Shown here: positions 31,668 through 38,971 of the stretch, one piece after another
Position numbering within the stretch: the stretch's first letter is position 1
Layout of the letters: the number at the start of each line of letters is the position of its first letter
Assembly (NCBI GenBank): GCA_026389265.1
Contig: JAPLIE010000092.1
Coordinates: forward strand, 1-39,259
From: Cyanobacteriota bacterium
Lineage (GTDB): Bacteria > Cyanobacteriota > Cyanobacteriia > PCC-6307 > Cyanobiaceae
DNA: 39,259 bases
Direction: 5' to 3'
Notes under the pieces: generated by a model
Told to the model about the DNA's origin: nothing
The model's input: the letters and a program-made list of their open reading frames with translations, nothing else
Databases searched by the model: none
Position numbers and translations under genes: made by a program

Positions 31668-31911
31668 GATCGTCTGAACTGCCTGCGGCAGCGGCGATGG
31701 CCTCCTCCATCTGCTCAAGGCTCAGGCAGCGATTGACCTTGGGGCGGTGGAGAAACAGGTCCTCCGGCTCGTACTTCGAGGGCACCAGCACCAGCCGCCC
31801 CTGCCTGTCGATGCTGGCCTGCAGCCGGGCCCCGGGCGCCAGTCCGAGGGCATCCCGCAGCGGCCTGGGCAGGGTGAGCTGGCCTTTGGAGGTGAGCGTA
31901 ACGGTGATCAT
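31654..31911 (-). CDS. AbrB-type VapB antitoxin
   Basis: A protein of 85 residues. MITVTLTSKGQLTLPRPLRD and LGLAPGARLQASIDRQGRLV form an AbrB/MazE swapped-hairpin DNA-binding domain. The C-terminus (LSLEQMEEAIAAAA) would wrap the PIN toxin. ATG 31911 begins the domain. A perfect inverted repeat lies just upstream and is the probable site of autoregulation. Confidence 0.82.
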   Translation of the reverse strand: MITVTLTSKGQLTLPRPLRDALGLAPGARLQASIDRQGRLVLVPSKYEPEDLFLHRPKVNRCLSLEQMEEAIAAAAGSSDDREDA

Positions 31912-31920
31912 GGAATCACT

Positions 31921-31939
31921 GTAAGGCAATCCGCCTTAC
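31921..31939. promoter_or_regulatory. Operator-like inverted repeat before vapBC
   Basis: GTAAGGC (31921-31927), AATCC, GCCTTAC (31933-31939): a perfect 7-bp inverted repeat starting 10 bases upstream of the vapB ATG. AbrB-type antitoxins bind such repeats to repress their own operon. Confidence 0.6.
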
Positions 31940-32155
31940 GCTCTGATCCTCCTGGTCGACTGGTTCTCGACACCGCTGGCGGGAGGGGAGCACTGGCGGG
32001 GGCGGAAGCCATCACAGTTGGCGAGGGGAAGTAGGGAAGCACCGCTGCCCCAACCGTCTCGCCCCGGCAAGGATCGGGCCTGGAGCCTCATTGAGGCGTC
32101 CTTGCCGGGTTGCTACAGCCGAGGCCTGACGTGGGTGTCCCTCGCCTCTTTTGTG

Positions 32156-32461
32156 ATGGCCTCCTCTTTCCCGTGCGGCGAAATCCGCCAGCTCTTGGTG
32201 CATGTCTATCCCGATGGCAGTAAGGCAGGCGCTGCTGAGCGCGTCACCGTCTTCTATGGCCGCCGCGGTCGCCCGGTCAAAAAGCCCCGCTTCATGCCGG
32301 CGGCTCTGGCCCATCAGTGGGCACGTAATCTGCAGGCCCGTCGCGTCGGCACCGTCTCGGTGCTCTCAGGGGCCAGCTGGTCAGCATCGCCGGCTGCGGG
32401 TTCGCCCGTAGCCGGCCCTTCGCTCTGCCGACGGGGCGAGCAGGGAAGGCGGAGCTACTGA
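32156..32461 (+). CDS. Possible small protein of unknown function
   Basis: A 101-residue frame from ATG 32156. The first 75 residues (EIRQLLVHVYPDGSKAGAAE, then RVTVFYGRRGRPVKKPRFMP) read like a real small protein; the remainder is Ser/Pro/Gly-rich and doubtful. No family is recognised. Its 3' part overlaps a minus-strand frame with a ribbon-helix-helix-like start, so at most one of the two overlapping ends is under selection. Confidence 0.3.
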   Translation: MASSFPCGEIRQLLVHVYPDGSKAGAAERVTVFYGRRGRPVKKPRFMPAALAHQWARNLQARRVGTVSVLSGASWSASPAAGSPVAGPSLCRRGEQGRRSY

Positions 32462-32615
32462 CCGAACACCCTTCGGCAGGGTTGATGGGGAAGGAGCCGC
32501 TGATCAGCGCCTGGATGATTTCGCGGAGCGAGCGGCCGCTCCGGATCGACATCTCCTCGATGCGCTCATAGAGATCGGGCTCGATCTCCAGCTCTTGGCG
32601 CTGGGGCAACCGCAT
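32292..32615 (-). CDS. Possible ribbon-helix-helix-like antitoxin, doubtful C-terminus
   Basis: A 107-residue frame from ATG 32615. Residues 1-42 (LPQRQELEIEPDLYERIEEM, then SIRSGRSLREIIQALISGSF) look like a ribbon-helix-helix DNA-binding protein of the kind used as antitoxin. The later part is Pro/Arg-rich with no pattern, so the gene may be truncated. It lies beside the IS5 element and a run of 15 G, in a toxin-antitoxin-rich stretch. Confidence 0.35.
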   Translation of the reverse strand: MRLPQRQELEIEPDLYERIEEMSIRSGRSLREIIQALISGSFPINPAEGCSVSSSAFPARPVGRAKGRLRANPQPAMLTSWPLRAPRRCRRDGPADYVPTDGPEPPA

Positions 32616-32643
32616 GGGATCGAGCGAGCCGCGCTCCCCTTTC

Positions 32644-32658
32644 GGGGGGGGGGGGGGG
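32644..32658 (+). repeat. Run of 15 G
   Basis: A homopolymer of 15 G on the plus strand, 29 bases upstream of the ribbon-helix-helix-like start and 26 bases before the IS5 left end. Such tracts slip during replication and also cause assembly errors. Confidence 0.8.
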
Positions 32659-33003
32659 AGAAGAAGCCAATACAAATGAACTAAGGAGCCTCTGGGTAAC
32701 GAGCCCCGAAAGAGAGCCCTAAGACGCAATTTGTGCTGTATGAACAATTTAGAGTCGCATCTCAGGCTTGTTTGCCTGATCTCACCTTATTTGAAACTGA
32801 ATCTTGCCTATGTGGGGCTGTTTTTCCCTTCAAAGGGCACACTATTCCCCAGATCACGTACTGCACAACAACCTGCGACGTGCCATGAATAGGTTCGAAA
32901 GGGCTGCCAGCACATTCACCTTGCAGCGGTTCTTGAGCAGGCCCCGCAGCCGGGTTTTTTGAAAGCCGAACTGACGCTTGATCAACCGAAACGGATGCTC
33001 GAC

Positions 33004-33042
33004 CTAGTGGCTCCGCCACGCTCGGCCTTCGGCCTCGGTAAG
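33004..33042. repeat. 39-base hairpin repeat, copy A
   Basis: Starts CTAGTGGCTCCGCCAC and ends CGGCCTCGGTAAG. It contains the stem GTGGC-TCC-GCCAC and a GGCC-TTC-GGCC unit. It interrupts the transposase frame between the codons for HIRA and VEHPFR. Confidence 0.7.
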
Positions 33043-33330
33043 GCGCGGATATGCGCTTTGGCGGTTTCGACCAGATCATCCAGTCGTCCCTCCGGCGTAT
33101 CGGGTAGAGCGCGGCGCTTTCCTGGCCGCATGGCAACCCGAAAGCCGATTCCCCTCCCTTGCATCTCGGAGCGCCTCTCAATTCCCTGATATCCGGCATC
33201 CGCGTAGACCACCGTCTCCTCGCCGTGCAGAAGATCAGCCGCTGGGGTGAGGTCATGCACATTGGCGGCAGTGGTTTCCACCGAATGGATGAGGCCGCTC
33301 TCACTATCCACGCCGATATGAACTTTCATC

Positions 33331-33357
33331 CCGTAGGCGAAGCCTTCCGCGCAGCGG
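33331..33357. repeat. Short in-frame insertion in the transposase
   Basis: Where IS5 relatives have WYFGMK or WHFGMK, this transposase reads WY-HRCAEGFA-YGMK, i.e. about 24 extra bases including GGCGAAGCCTTCCGCGCAG. GAAGCCTTC at its core is palindromic. It resembles the short GC-rich repeats scattered through cyanobacterial genomes. The reading frame is kept. Confidence 0.5.
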
Positions 33358-33419
33358 TGATACCACTGATTGCCTTTCTTGGTCTGATGCATCTCCGGAT
33401 CTCTCTCCTTCTTCTCGTT

Positions 33420-33457
33420 CTAGTGCCTCCGGTACGCTCGGCCTGCGGCCTCGGTAG
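33420..33457. repeat. 38-base hairpin repeat, copy B
   Basis: Starts CTAGTGCCTCCGGTAC and ends CGGCCTCGGTAG. It is the same element as copy A (33004) with changes that keep the first stem paired: GTGCC-TCC-GGTAC against GTGGC-TCC-GCCAC. It breaks the transposase after the codons for IAAPSST. Confidence 0.7.
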
Positions 33458-34046
33458 GGTGGAGCTGGGTGCCGCGATCAAGGTGGCATCGATGATCGTT
33501 CCCTGCTTCATGGCCATGCCATTGGCTTTGAGGTGGGCTTTCACCACCGCAAAGATCTGTTGGCCGAGATCATGCTTCTCCAGTAGGTGCCGGAACGTCA
33601 GAATCGTGGTCTCATCAGGGATTCGATCGCCGATCATGTCGATCCCAGCGAAACGGCGCATCGTCGGCACCTCGATCAGTGCATCCTCCATCGCTGGATC
33701 GCTGAGGTCGTACCACTGCTGCAGAAGATGGATGCGCAGCATGGTTGTCAGCGGATAGGGCGGCCGACCACCCTTGGAGCTGATCTTGGGATAATGAGGC
33801 TCGATCAGATCAATCAGCGCTTTCCAGGGCACCACCTTCTCCATCTCGGCCAGAAAGCGCTCTCGTCGGGTGCGCTTCTTAGCCGTGGCCTGCTCGTAAT
33901 CGCCAAATCCGAGCTGCTTGCTGCCCATGAACCCAGTCCGCGCCTGCGATTACAGGGGCATTCTCGCGCGGATGGCTTGGGTTTTCCAGGGTCTCCTTAG
34001 CTCATGGCAGTTATTCTGCGCGATCCGGCGGAATAGCGCAACTTTT

Positions 34047-34061
34047 ATGCAATGACTGCAT
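34047..34061. promoter_or_regulatory. ATGCA-N5-TGCAT palindrome (copy 3)
   Basis: ATGCA (34047-34051), ATGAC, TGCAT (34057-34061), inside an AT-rich patch. It has the same arms and spacing as the copies at 6634 and 17275. It lies in the 380-base stretch between the IS5 transposase and the phage relic (33929-34311), in which I see no gene. Confidence 0.4.
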
Positions 34062-34311
34062 TAAGAATCCCTGAATCTGAAAAATTTCCGAGGCCCTCTG
34101 CGCCGCATCCGGAAACAGGGGGAATACCCCCGAGTCTGCATTCTTCTACGAGGAGCTGCGGGCCACTGCAGGGAGTTGCAAGGAGCTGATTTTGAAACGC
34201 GAAATACGAGGAGAATTTTTGTTTTTTTCGTGTCGCTTCCTCCCCTTTTTTCTGGGTTGATCGGTGTTTGGCATTGGTGTTTCCCGGGTTGGCGCTCTGC
34301 TGCGTGTGCCC

Positions 34312-34698
34312 TCAGCTTGAGCGGCTTGTTCCGGCGCGACGCTCAGCGGCATCCATGCGGCGAGCCAGGCCCGTGGCCCAGCGCTGGCCGGGATCTCCGC
34401 CCCAGCCATCCCAGGCCTGACGCCCTTTGCCGTAGGCCTCCCAGCTGGAGCCCTGCTTGTCGACTTCGTGGCGAGCGAAGAAGCTCACCATCCGATCGAT
34501 CGTCTGGGGGGAGAGCTCTTGGCGGTGGAGCAGCTGACGGGCTCTGGCCAGCCCCACCGGCGTCATGCCGCGTCGGGAAGGAGGCTGCTGGGCCCGGCGC
34601 TCCAGGGCACGACGGGCTGCATCAGCCACAAGAGCGGGCGGCCGGAAGGAGAGACCGGCGTAGAAGCTGCGGGGCCGCCTTGCCATCGCCTGCAGCAT
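34312..34698 (-). CDS. Small phage-type protein, second gene of a phage relic
   Basis: A protein of 128 residues. The C-terminal half, GLARARQLLHRQELSPQTID, then RMVSFFARHEVDKQGSSWEA and KGRQAWDGWGGDPGQRWA, is a motif I recognise from phage and prophage head or protease-linked proteins. MLQAMARRPRSF starts at ATG 34698, which overlaps the stop of the scaffold-like gene (ATGA); ATG 34686 is an alternative. In phages this block often lies next to capsid assembly genes. Function is inferred only from that association. Confidence 0.5.
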   Translation of the reverse strand: MLQAMARRPRSFYAGLSFRPPALVADAARRALERRAQQPPSRRGMTPVGLARARQLLHRQELSPQTIDRMVSFFARHEVDKQGSSWEAYGKGRQAWDGWGGDPGQRWATGLARRMDAAERRAGTSRSS

Positions 34699-35588
34699 CA
34701 GCGACGGGCCCCGCGACCGTTCACCGCAAAGGAAGCGCGGTACAGCTCCGATGCCGACATCGCCTGGGGATTGATCGGTTCGCCGTTGCTGCCGATGCCA
34801 GAGACCGTCAGCCCACCAGCGGCCTGCATACCAGCGGGGCCCCGTTGCTGGAACAGGAAGCCCTGGAACAGGAAGCCGTAGACGGGATGCACGCGCATCT
34901 GATCGAGGAACTCGGTGGTGGTCATCGGCCGGCCGTCGTCGCCCAGCAGGGGTTTGCCCTGGCCGTCGAGGGGTTCGAGCAGGTCCTTGCCATCCCCCCC
35001 AGTAGCGAGGCGGAAGCACGTCCCCAGCTGCCCCTTGAAGATGTCAAAGAAGGTCCCCCGGGCGTCACCGCCATTGCGGCCCTCGGCCTGGGAGAAAGCG
35101 CGCTCCAGCAGGCGGTCCTTGCGGAGCTGGAGCACTTGTTGCTTGGCCTCATCGCGCTCGGAGGCGACGGCGGCGACTTTCTGGGCAGAGGCCTCCTCCA
35201 TCTGGCGTTCGCGCAGCTCCATGCGCTCCTCGAGGACTTGCTTCTGGCGTTCGGCCTCCTGCAGGCGGGAGTATTCCTCGGGGTTGATCTCCGAGAAGCG
35301 CTTCAGCTGCTGGCGGAGGGTGCGGATCTCCTTTTCAAGCTGGTTGTTTTTGCGGCGTTCGGCCTTGAGCGGATCGGAGGACCGACTGTCGTCGGTTCCG
35401 GTGTCGCTGGGAGGCGTTGCAGCAGCCGGGGGCTGAGCCGCGGCAGGCGGATCACCAGGGAGGTTGTCGCCGCCCTGGGGATCAGCACTCCCATCGGCGG
35501 CGGACTGGAAGGCGTAGTTGTCGTCAGCGCCCTGGCCGCCGGTGGCGGCAGAGGGGCTGGAGGGGGAGGAAGCAGTGGCAGTGGCCAT
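34698..35588 (-). CDS. Scaffold-like phage head protein
   Basis: A protein of 296 residues. The N-terminal 75 residues are low-complexity Ala/Ser/Pro/Gly/Asp. A long coiled coil follows (about 75-165: LEKEIRTLRQQLKRF, then EEYSRLQEAERQKQVLEERM and more). The C-terminal domain has LLEPLDGQGKPLLGDDGRPM and TTTEFLDQMRVHPVYGFLF. Disordered start, coiled coil and compact end are the usual plan of phage capsid scaffolding proteins (DUF4355/GP20-like). No protease or capsid gene is present beside it, so the unit is a relic. The family call is by architecture. Confidence 0.45.
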   Translation of the reverse strand: MATATASSPSSPSAATGGQGADDNYAFQSAADGSADPQGGDNLPGDPPAAAQPPAAATPPSDTGTDDSRSSDPLKAERRKNNQLEKEIRTLRQQLKRFSEINPEEYSRLQEAERQKQVLEERMELRERQMEEASAQKVAAVASERDEAKQQVLQLRKDRLLERAFSQAEGRNGGDARGTFFDIFKGQLGTCFRLATGGDGKDLLEPLDGQGKPLLGDDGRPMTTTEFLDQMRVHPVYGFLFQGFLFQQRGPAGMQAAGGLTVSGIGSNGEPINPQAMSASELYRASFAVNGRGARR

Positions 35589-35803
35589 GACCCATCGCGG
35601 CTGTCGTGGATGAGCACCCCATCCGGGCTGTGCTCACCAGCTATTGCCAGGGATGACGGCTTCCGATAAGTCCATGCAGGCAGCCCATCAGCCACCTTTT
35701 CCCACCGTCCGTTACGCCTCCCGCCCCGTCTCAGGAGGAATCGGGGCGGTGGCTGGCTGGCATGCGGCGCTGATTCATCCTGGCTTGGGTTGACTGGATC
35801 TCC

Positions 35804-36877
35804 ATGAGTTCGCAGCGACGCGGCCAACTGGCCGGACTGGCGGCAGCTGTGTTGTTCGGCTGCAGTGCCCCGCTGATCAGCACCGTCACCGAATCAGGGT
35901 CAGCCCTGAGCATCGCTGGCCTGCTCTACGCCGGCGCCACCCTGGCCCTGCTGGCGCTGCGCCTGCTGCGAGGGGCCAGTGCTGAAACCTCTATAGGCCG
36001 CCAAGACTGGCCGGCGCTTGGGGCACTCACCCTGCTCGGTGGCGTGGTGGGTCCGGTGGCCCTGGTGATGGGCCTGGCCCGCCTGCCGGCCGCCCCCAGT
36101 TCGCTGCTGCTCAACCTCGAGGCTGTGTTCACCTTGGCGATCGCCGTATTGGTTGGCCGTGAACACCTCGGCCGGCGAGGACTGCTCTCAGCCCTGCTCA
36201 CGATGGCCGGGGCAGTGGTGCTCTCGGAGGGTTCCCTCAGGGGCGCCAACGGACTGGGCAGCGCCTTCATAGCCCTGGCGACCCTGGCCTGGGGCATCGA
36301 CAACAACCTCAGCCAGCGGCTGAGCCTGCGCGATCCGATTCAGATCGCCACCTTCAAGGCGGCCGGGGCCTCGCTGCCGATGCTCGCCCTCGCCCTGCTG
36401 CTAGGCCATCGCTTCCCGTCCCTAACGGTGACCCTCGAATTGCTGGCGATCGGTGGCCTGGGCTATGGCATCTCGATCTGGCTGGACCTGCTGGCCCTGC
36501 GCGATCTCGGGGCCGCCCGTGAGGCGGTGCTGTTCTCCACTGCACCGTTCGTCGGGGCCCTGTTTGCTCTGGTGGTTCTGCGGGAGCCGATCACGCTGCC
36601 GCTGCTGGTGGCCGCGGGGCTGATGGCCGCCGGTGTGGTGCTGCTACTTCACGAAAAGCACAGCCACAGGCATCACCATCAGGTGCTGCTCCATGCCCAT
36701 CGCCATCGCCACGGCCCGGGGGCAGACGACCCCCATCACCACCACCCTCACGCGGCTGAGCAGGTGGTCGGCCAACCAGACGATGAGCCGTTCTGGCATA
36801 CCCATGAGCATCTCCACGGGGAGCTGGAGCATGCCCACCCCCATGTGAGTGATGCCCATCACCGGCATGACCACTGA
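35804..36877 (+). CDS. DMT/EamA-family transporter with histidine-rich tail
   Basis: A protein of 357 residues. The first 283 contain about ten membrane helices in two EamA repeats (e.g. GLAAAVLFGCSAPLIS and LLLNLEAVFTLAIAVLVGRE in the first; ATLAWGIDNNLSQRLS and TAPFVGALFALVVLREPITL in the second). From about residue 284 the chain is a soluble tail of some 70 residues with over 25 histidines, many in HH or HxH pairs (HSHRHHHQVLLHAHRHRHG). Such tails bind Ni, Co or Zn, so metal export or metal-dependent control is plausible. The gene lies on the strand opposite to the phage relic on both sides. Confidence 0.78.
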   Translation: MSSQRRGQLAGLAAAVLFGCSAPLISTVTESGSALSIAGLLYAGATLALLALRLLRGASAETSIGRQDWPALGALTLLGGVVGPVALVMGLARLPAAPSSLLLNLEAVFTLAIAVLVGREHLGRRGLLSALLTMAGAVVLSEGSLRGANGLGSAFIALATLAWGIDNNLSQRLSLRDPIQIATFKAAGASLPMLALALLLGHRFPSLTVTLELLAIGGLGYGISIWLDLLALRDLGAAREAVLFSTAPFVGALFALVVLREPITLPLLVAAGLMAAGVVLLLHEKHSHRHHHQVLLHAHRHRHGPGADDPHHHHPHAAEQVVGQPDDEPFWHTHEHLHGELEHAHPHVSDAHHRHDH

Positions 36878-36991
36878 CCCATCAGGCTCACCCTCCAGAG
36901 CCCGGATGCGACTCGACACGGCCCGGCGGCCGCAACGCCTGAAGGTCTTATCCCCGCGAGAGCTCCAGCTGCCTGGCCAGCCAGATCTCCA

Positions 36992-37216
36992 TCACCCCGG
37001 TCTGGCTCGACACATCCTTGAGGATCTGCCGGAGCGTGCCCACCCGCATGGGCGGGACACCAGCTGGGACTTTCCATGGCGTGGCGGACAGCAGACGATC
37101 AGGCGCGTCAGCTGCCCGTCAGCCACCTGCTGGAGCAGGTCGATCAGGAGCTCGGAGAGCCGGTGGAACTGGAAGGTCGGGAAGGCGCTGCGGATGAAGT
37201 CGCGGAAGGCGGCGCA
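36992..37216 (-). pseudogene. Terminase large subunit fragment
   Basis: A minus-strand frame reads FRDFIRSAFPTFQFHRLSEL, then LIDLLQQVADGQLTRLIVCC and PPRHGKSQLVSR. The last is the Walker A region of phage terminase large subunits (P-P-R-H-G-K-S). After it the frame gives unrelated residues and stops at 36994. No other terminase motif is present. It shares strand with the scaffold-like genes at 34312-35588, and in a phage it would come before them. The remaining bases between the transporter and the tRNA hold no gene I can support. Confidence 0.6.
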
Positions 37217-37350
37217 GCCAGGGGTCGGAGGTAGGCACCGGATTTGCCTAGCGATTTGGCTATTCGTGGCTGAACCGGGCCGTTTTTGCCTAATGGATGT
37301 GCCTAGCGGGCTGATCTGCAGAGCCCTGTAAGGGACTGGTGTCAGTGGCG

Positions 37351-37377
37351 GAGAACCCTTCCCATGACTGGGTTCTC
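37351..37377 (-). terminator. Hairpin just after tRNA-Ser
   Basis: GAGAACCC (37351-37358) and GGGTTCTC (37370-37377) form an 8-bp stem with an 11-base loop. On the minus strand it begins 6 bases after the tRNA 3' end. No clear T tract follows, so termination is likely but not certain. Confidence 0.45.
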
Positions 37378-37383
37378 AGGGAA

Positions 37384-37468
37384 CGGAGGGGGCGGGATTC
37401 GAACCCGCGGAGGCTTTCACCTCGCCGGTTTTCAAGACCGGAGCCATCAACCACTCGACCACCCCTCC
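37384..37468 (-). tRNA. tRNA-Ser (anticodon UGA)
   Basis: On the minus strand a 7-bp acceptor stem GGAGGGG/CCCCTCC with discriminator G closes an 85-base cloverleaf. The anticodon arm is CCGGT-CTTGAAA-ACCGG with anticodon TGA. A long variable arm (CGAGGTGAAAGCCTC region) and the T arm GCGGGTTCGAATCCCGC are clear. Long variable arm and G73 are typical of serine tRNAs. CCA is not encoded. tRNA-Ser genes are common phage and island integration sites, and a phage relic lies beside this one. Confidence 0.93.
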
Positions 37469-37537
37469 AGGGGTTGGCACCAGACCGGCCAGCACCGAGG
37501 CCATGATCTCATGGATCCTGGAACCGGGCCCCGGTGC

Positions 37538-38971
37538 TCAAGGGCGCCGCAACCTGGACTCCAACTGGCTAGGGATGCCCTTGCAGCCCCCCGGGATGGT
37601 GGCCCGCGAGCGGGGTCCGCTCCAGGCGGCCAGGTACTGGTGGGTGGCGGCATCCAGCCGCTGCACGCCGCTGAAGTTGGCGTTTTCCACCAGGGCGCCG
37701 CTGCCGCCGCCGGAGATGAGATCAAAGCGACCTTGCAGCAGGCGGGGAGTCGCGGTCTGGCTGCGGCCGTAGAAGAGGCAGGCCCCATCCAGCAACGCCC
37801 GCTCCAGATTCGCTCCGGCCAGATTGCAACCCGCCAGGTTGGCGCCTGACAGGTCGGTGTAGCTGAGGTCGGTGCCGCTGAGGTCGGCGCCGTTGAAATC
37901 CACCCCCCTTAGATCGGTGCCGGAGAGATCCACCCCCTTGAGAATCTGGTGCAGCCGAATCACCGGCACCCCATCGAGCCGGTCCTCCTCGTAGCTGCCA
38001 TTGCCATCGAGGATGGCTCGGCCCAGCCGGTTGTCACGCCGCAGCGGCGTGAGCAGGCGGGCATGGGAGAGGAAGCGCAGGATGCGGGAACGGCCGTCCC
38101 TGTCGATGCTGCCGAACACCGCCGCCAGCCGGCCCTCCGCCAGCATCCGCTCCAGGGGCCAATCCTCGAGCATCCCTTCGGGATCGCTGATCAGATCGGA
38201 GATGCCCTGGATGAAGCTATCGATCGTCTGGGCCTGGGTGATGCGGTTCTGCTGGGTGGTGAGCCGCTGGTCGATCAGCACCTGACGCCAGGCGATCGCA
38301 AGGGCCACCAAAGCCACCAGGATTTGGCCGAAGGCGCCGATCACCCCCTCACCCAGGGCACCGATGGCCTCCCAGTTCCGGCTGCGGTAGAGATCGAGGA
38401 AGGGATCCAGCCAACCCAGGGCCAGGGGCAGGGCCACGGCGGCCAGCAGCAGGGCGAGCGCCGCGAGCACCCGCGCCGTTGGCCCTTCATCCAGCCGGGT
38501 ACTGACCAGCCGCCAGAGGTCGGGCAGCAACTGCAGCAGCGCCAGCCCCAGCAACACCACGCCGGCCGGCACCGCCACCAGGGGCCAGCGGGCCAGCAGA
38601 CCCACCAGGGTGAGAACCGTGGCCAACAGCAGCTGAAAGGATGCCGATCGATTCAGACGGCTCAACAGATTGCTCGCCCGGAAGGGGGGAATGGGCGTGG
38701 CATCGGCGCCTGGCACCAGAAGAGAACTACCCGGATCCGGAGCAATCCGTTCGCCCACCGAATCCGAGGGCAGGCCCGCCTGATCCTGGCCGATCGGATG
38801 AAAGGCCGATGGCTCGTCCGCAACCCAATCGTTCTGAGCTGCCGCTCCAGGCTGCCGGGCGGACTCCTTCAGGCCCTGGGAAGGGGTGGCGGCTCGCCCC
38901 TCCCGCGACCACCAACGGGAGGCCGCTCCACGGGGAGAGAAGAATCCCCTCGGCTCGGGCGTTCTGCTCAT
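37538..38971 (-). CDS. Membrane protein with pentapeptide repeats
   Basis: A protein of 477 residues. Residues 1-100 are polar and disordered. Four membrane helices follow (about 111-128, 131-150, 167-188, 209-229: LLLATVLTLVGLLARWP, VLLGLALLQLLP, ALALLLAAVALPLAL, ILVALVALAIAW). A cytoplasmic part leads to pentapeptide repeats (about 346-400: VDLSG-TDLRG-VDFNG-ADLSG-TDLSY-TDLSG-ANLAG), which form a right-handed quadrilateral helix. Similar cyanobacterial proteins are common; function is unknown. ATG 38971 overlaps the stop of the upstream exchanger gene (ATGA), so the two are one transcript. Confidence 0.75.
   Translation of the reverse strand: MSRTPEPRGFFSPRGAASRWWSREGRAATPSQGLKESARQPGAAAQNDWVADEPSAFHPIGQDQAGLPSDSVGERIAPDPGSSLLVPGADATPIPPFRASNLLSRLNRSASFQLLLATVLTLVGLLARWPLVAVPAGVVLLGLALLQLLPDLWRLVSTRLDEGPTARVLAALALLLAAVALPLALGWLDPFLDLYRSRNWEAIGALGEGVIGAFGQILVALVALAIAWRQVLIDQRLTTQQNRITQAQTIDSFIQGISDLISDPEGMLEDWPLERMLAEGRLAAVFGSIDRDGRSRILRFLSHARLLTPLRRDNRLGRAILDGNGSYEEDRLDGVPVIRLHQILKGVDLSGTDLRGVDFNGADLSGTDLSYTDLSGANLAGCNLAGANLERALLDGACLFYGRSQTATPRLLQGRFDLISGGGSGALVENANFSGVQRLDAATHQYLAAWSGPRSRATIPGGCKGIPSQLESRLRRP

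Larger units (their letters stand above)
32854..33928 (-). pseudogene. IS5-family DDE transposase broken into three frames
   Basis: The first frame (33928 to about 33458) has QLGFGDYEQATAKKRTRRER, then LIEPHYP, DPAMEDALIE and GTIIDATLIAAPSST, with the first catalytic Asp. The second (33392 to about 33043) starts at MHQTKKGNQWY and has KVHIGVDSESGLIHSVETTA and VVYADAGYQG with the second Asp. The third (about 33003 to 32854) has [19 protein letters not shown] with the catalytic Glu. Two copies of a 38-39 base repeat separate the frames. Pieced together it matches E. coli IS5 InsH-type transposases. It cannot be made as one protein without frameshifting. Confidence 0.85.
32685..33996 (-). mobile_element. 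Decayed IS5-family insertion sequence
   Basis: About 1312 bases. The left end GGAGCCTCTGGGTAAC (32685-32700) and the inverted right end GGAGACCCTGGAAAAC (33996 reading back) match at 12 of 16 positions. Between them is one minus-strand IS5-type transposase. Flanks are CTAA (32681-32684) and TTAG (33997-34000); both fit the YTAR target but are not identical, so the target duplication is unclear. The element is about 100 bases longer than a usual IS5, which is explained by three small insertions inside the transposase. Confidence 0.75.

Noticed and set aside
32681-34000. Exact target-site duplication of the IS5 element
   Set aside because: The flanks CTAA and TTAG are reverse complements, not identical direct repeats, so only the ends and the transposase support the element.
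34176-35669. 497-residue plus-strand frame across the phage relic
   Set aside because: It is antisense to two overlapping minus-strand genes with coiled-coil and phage-type motifs and shows no domain of its own.
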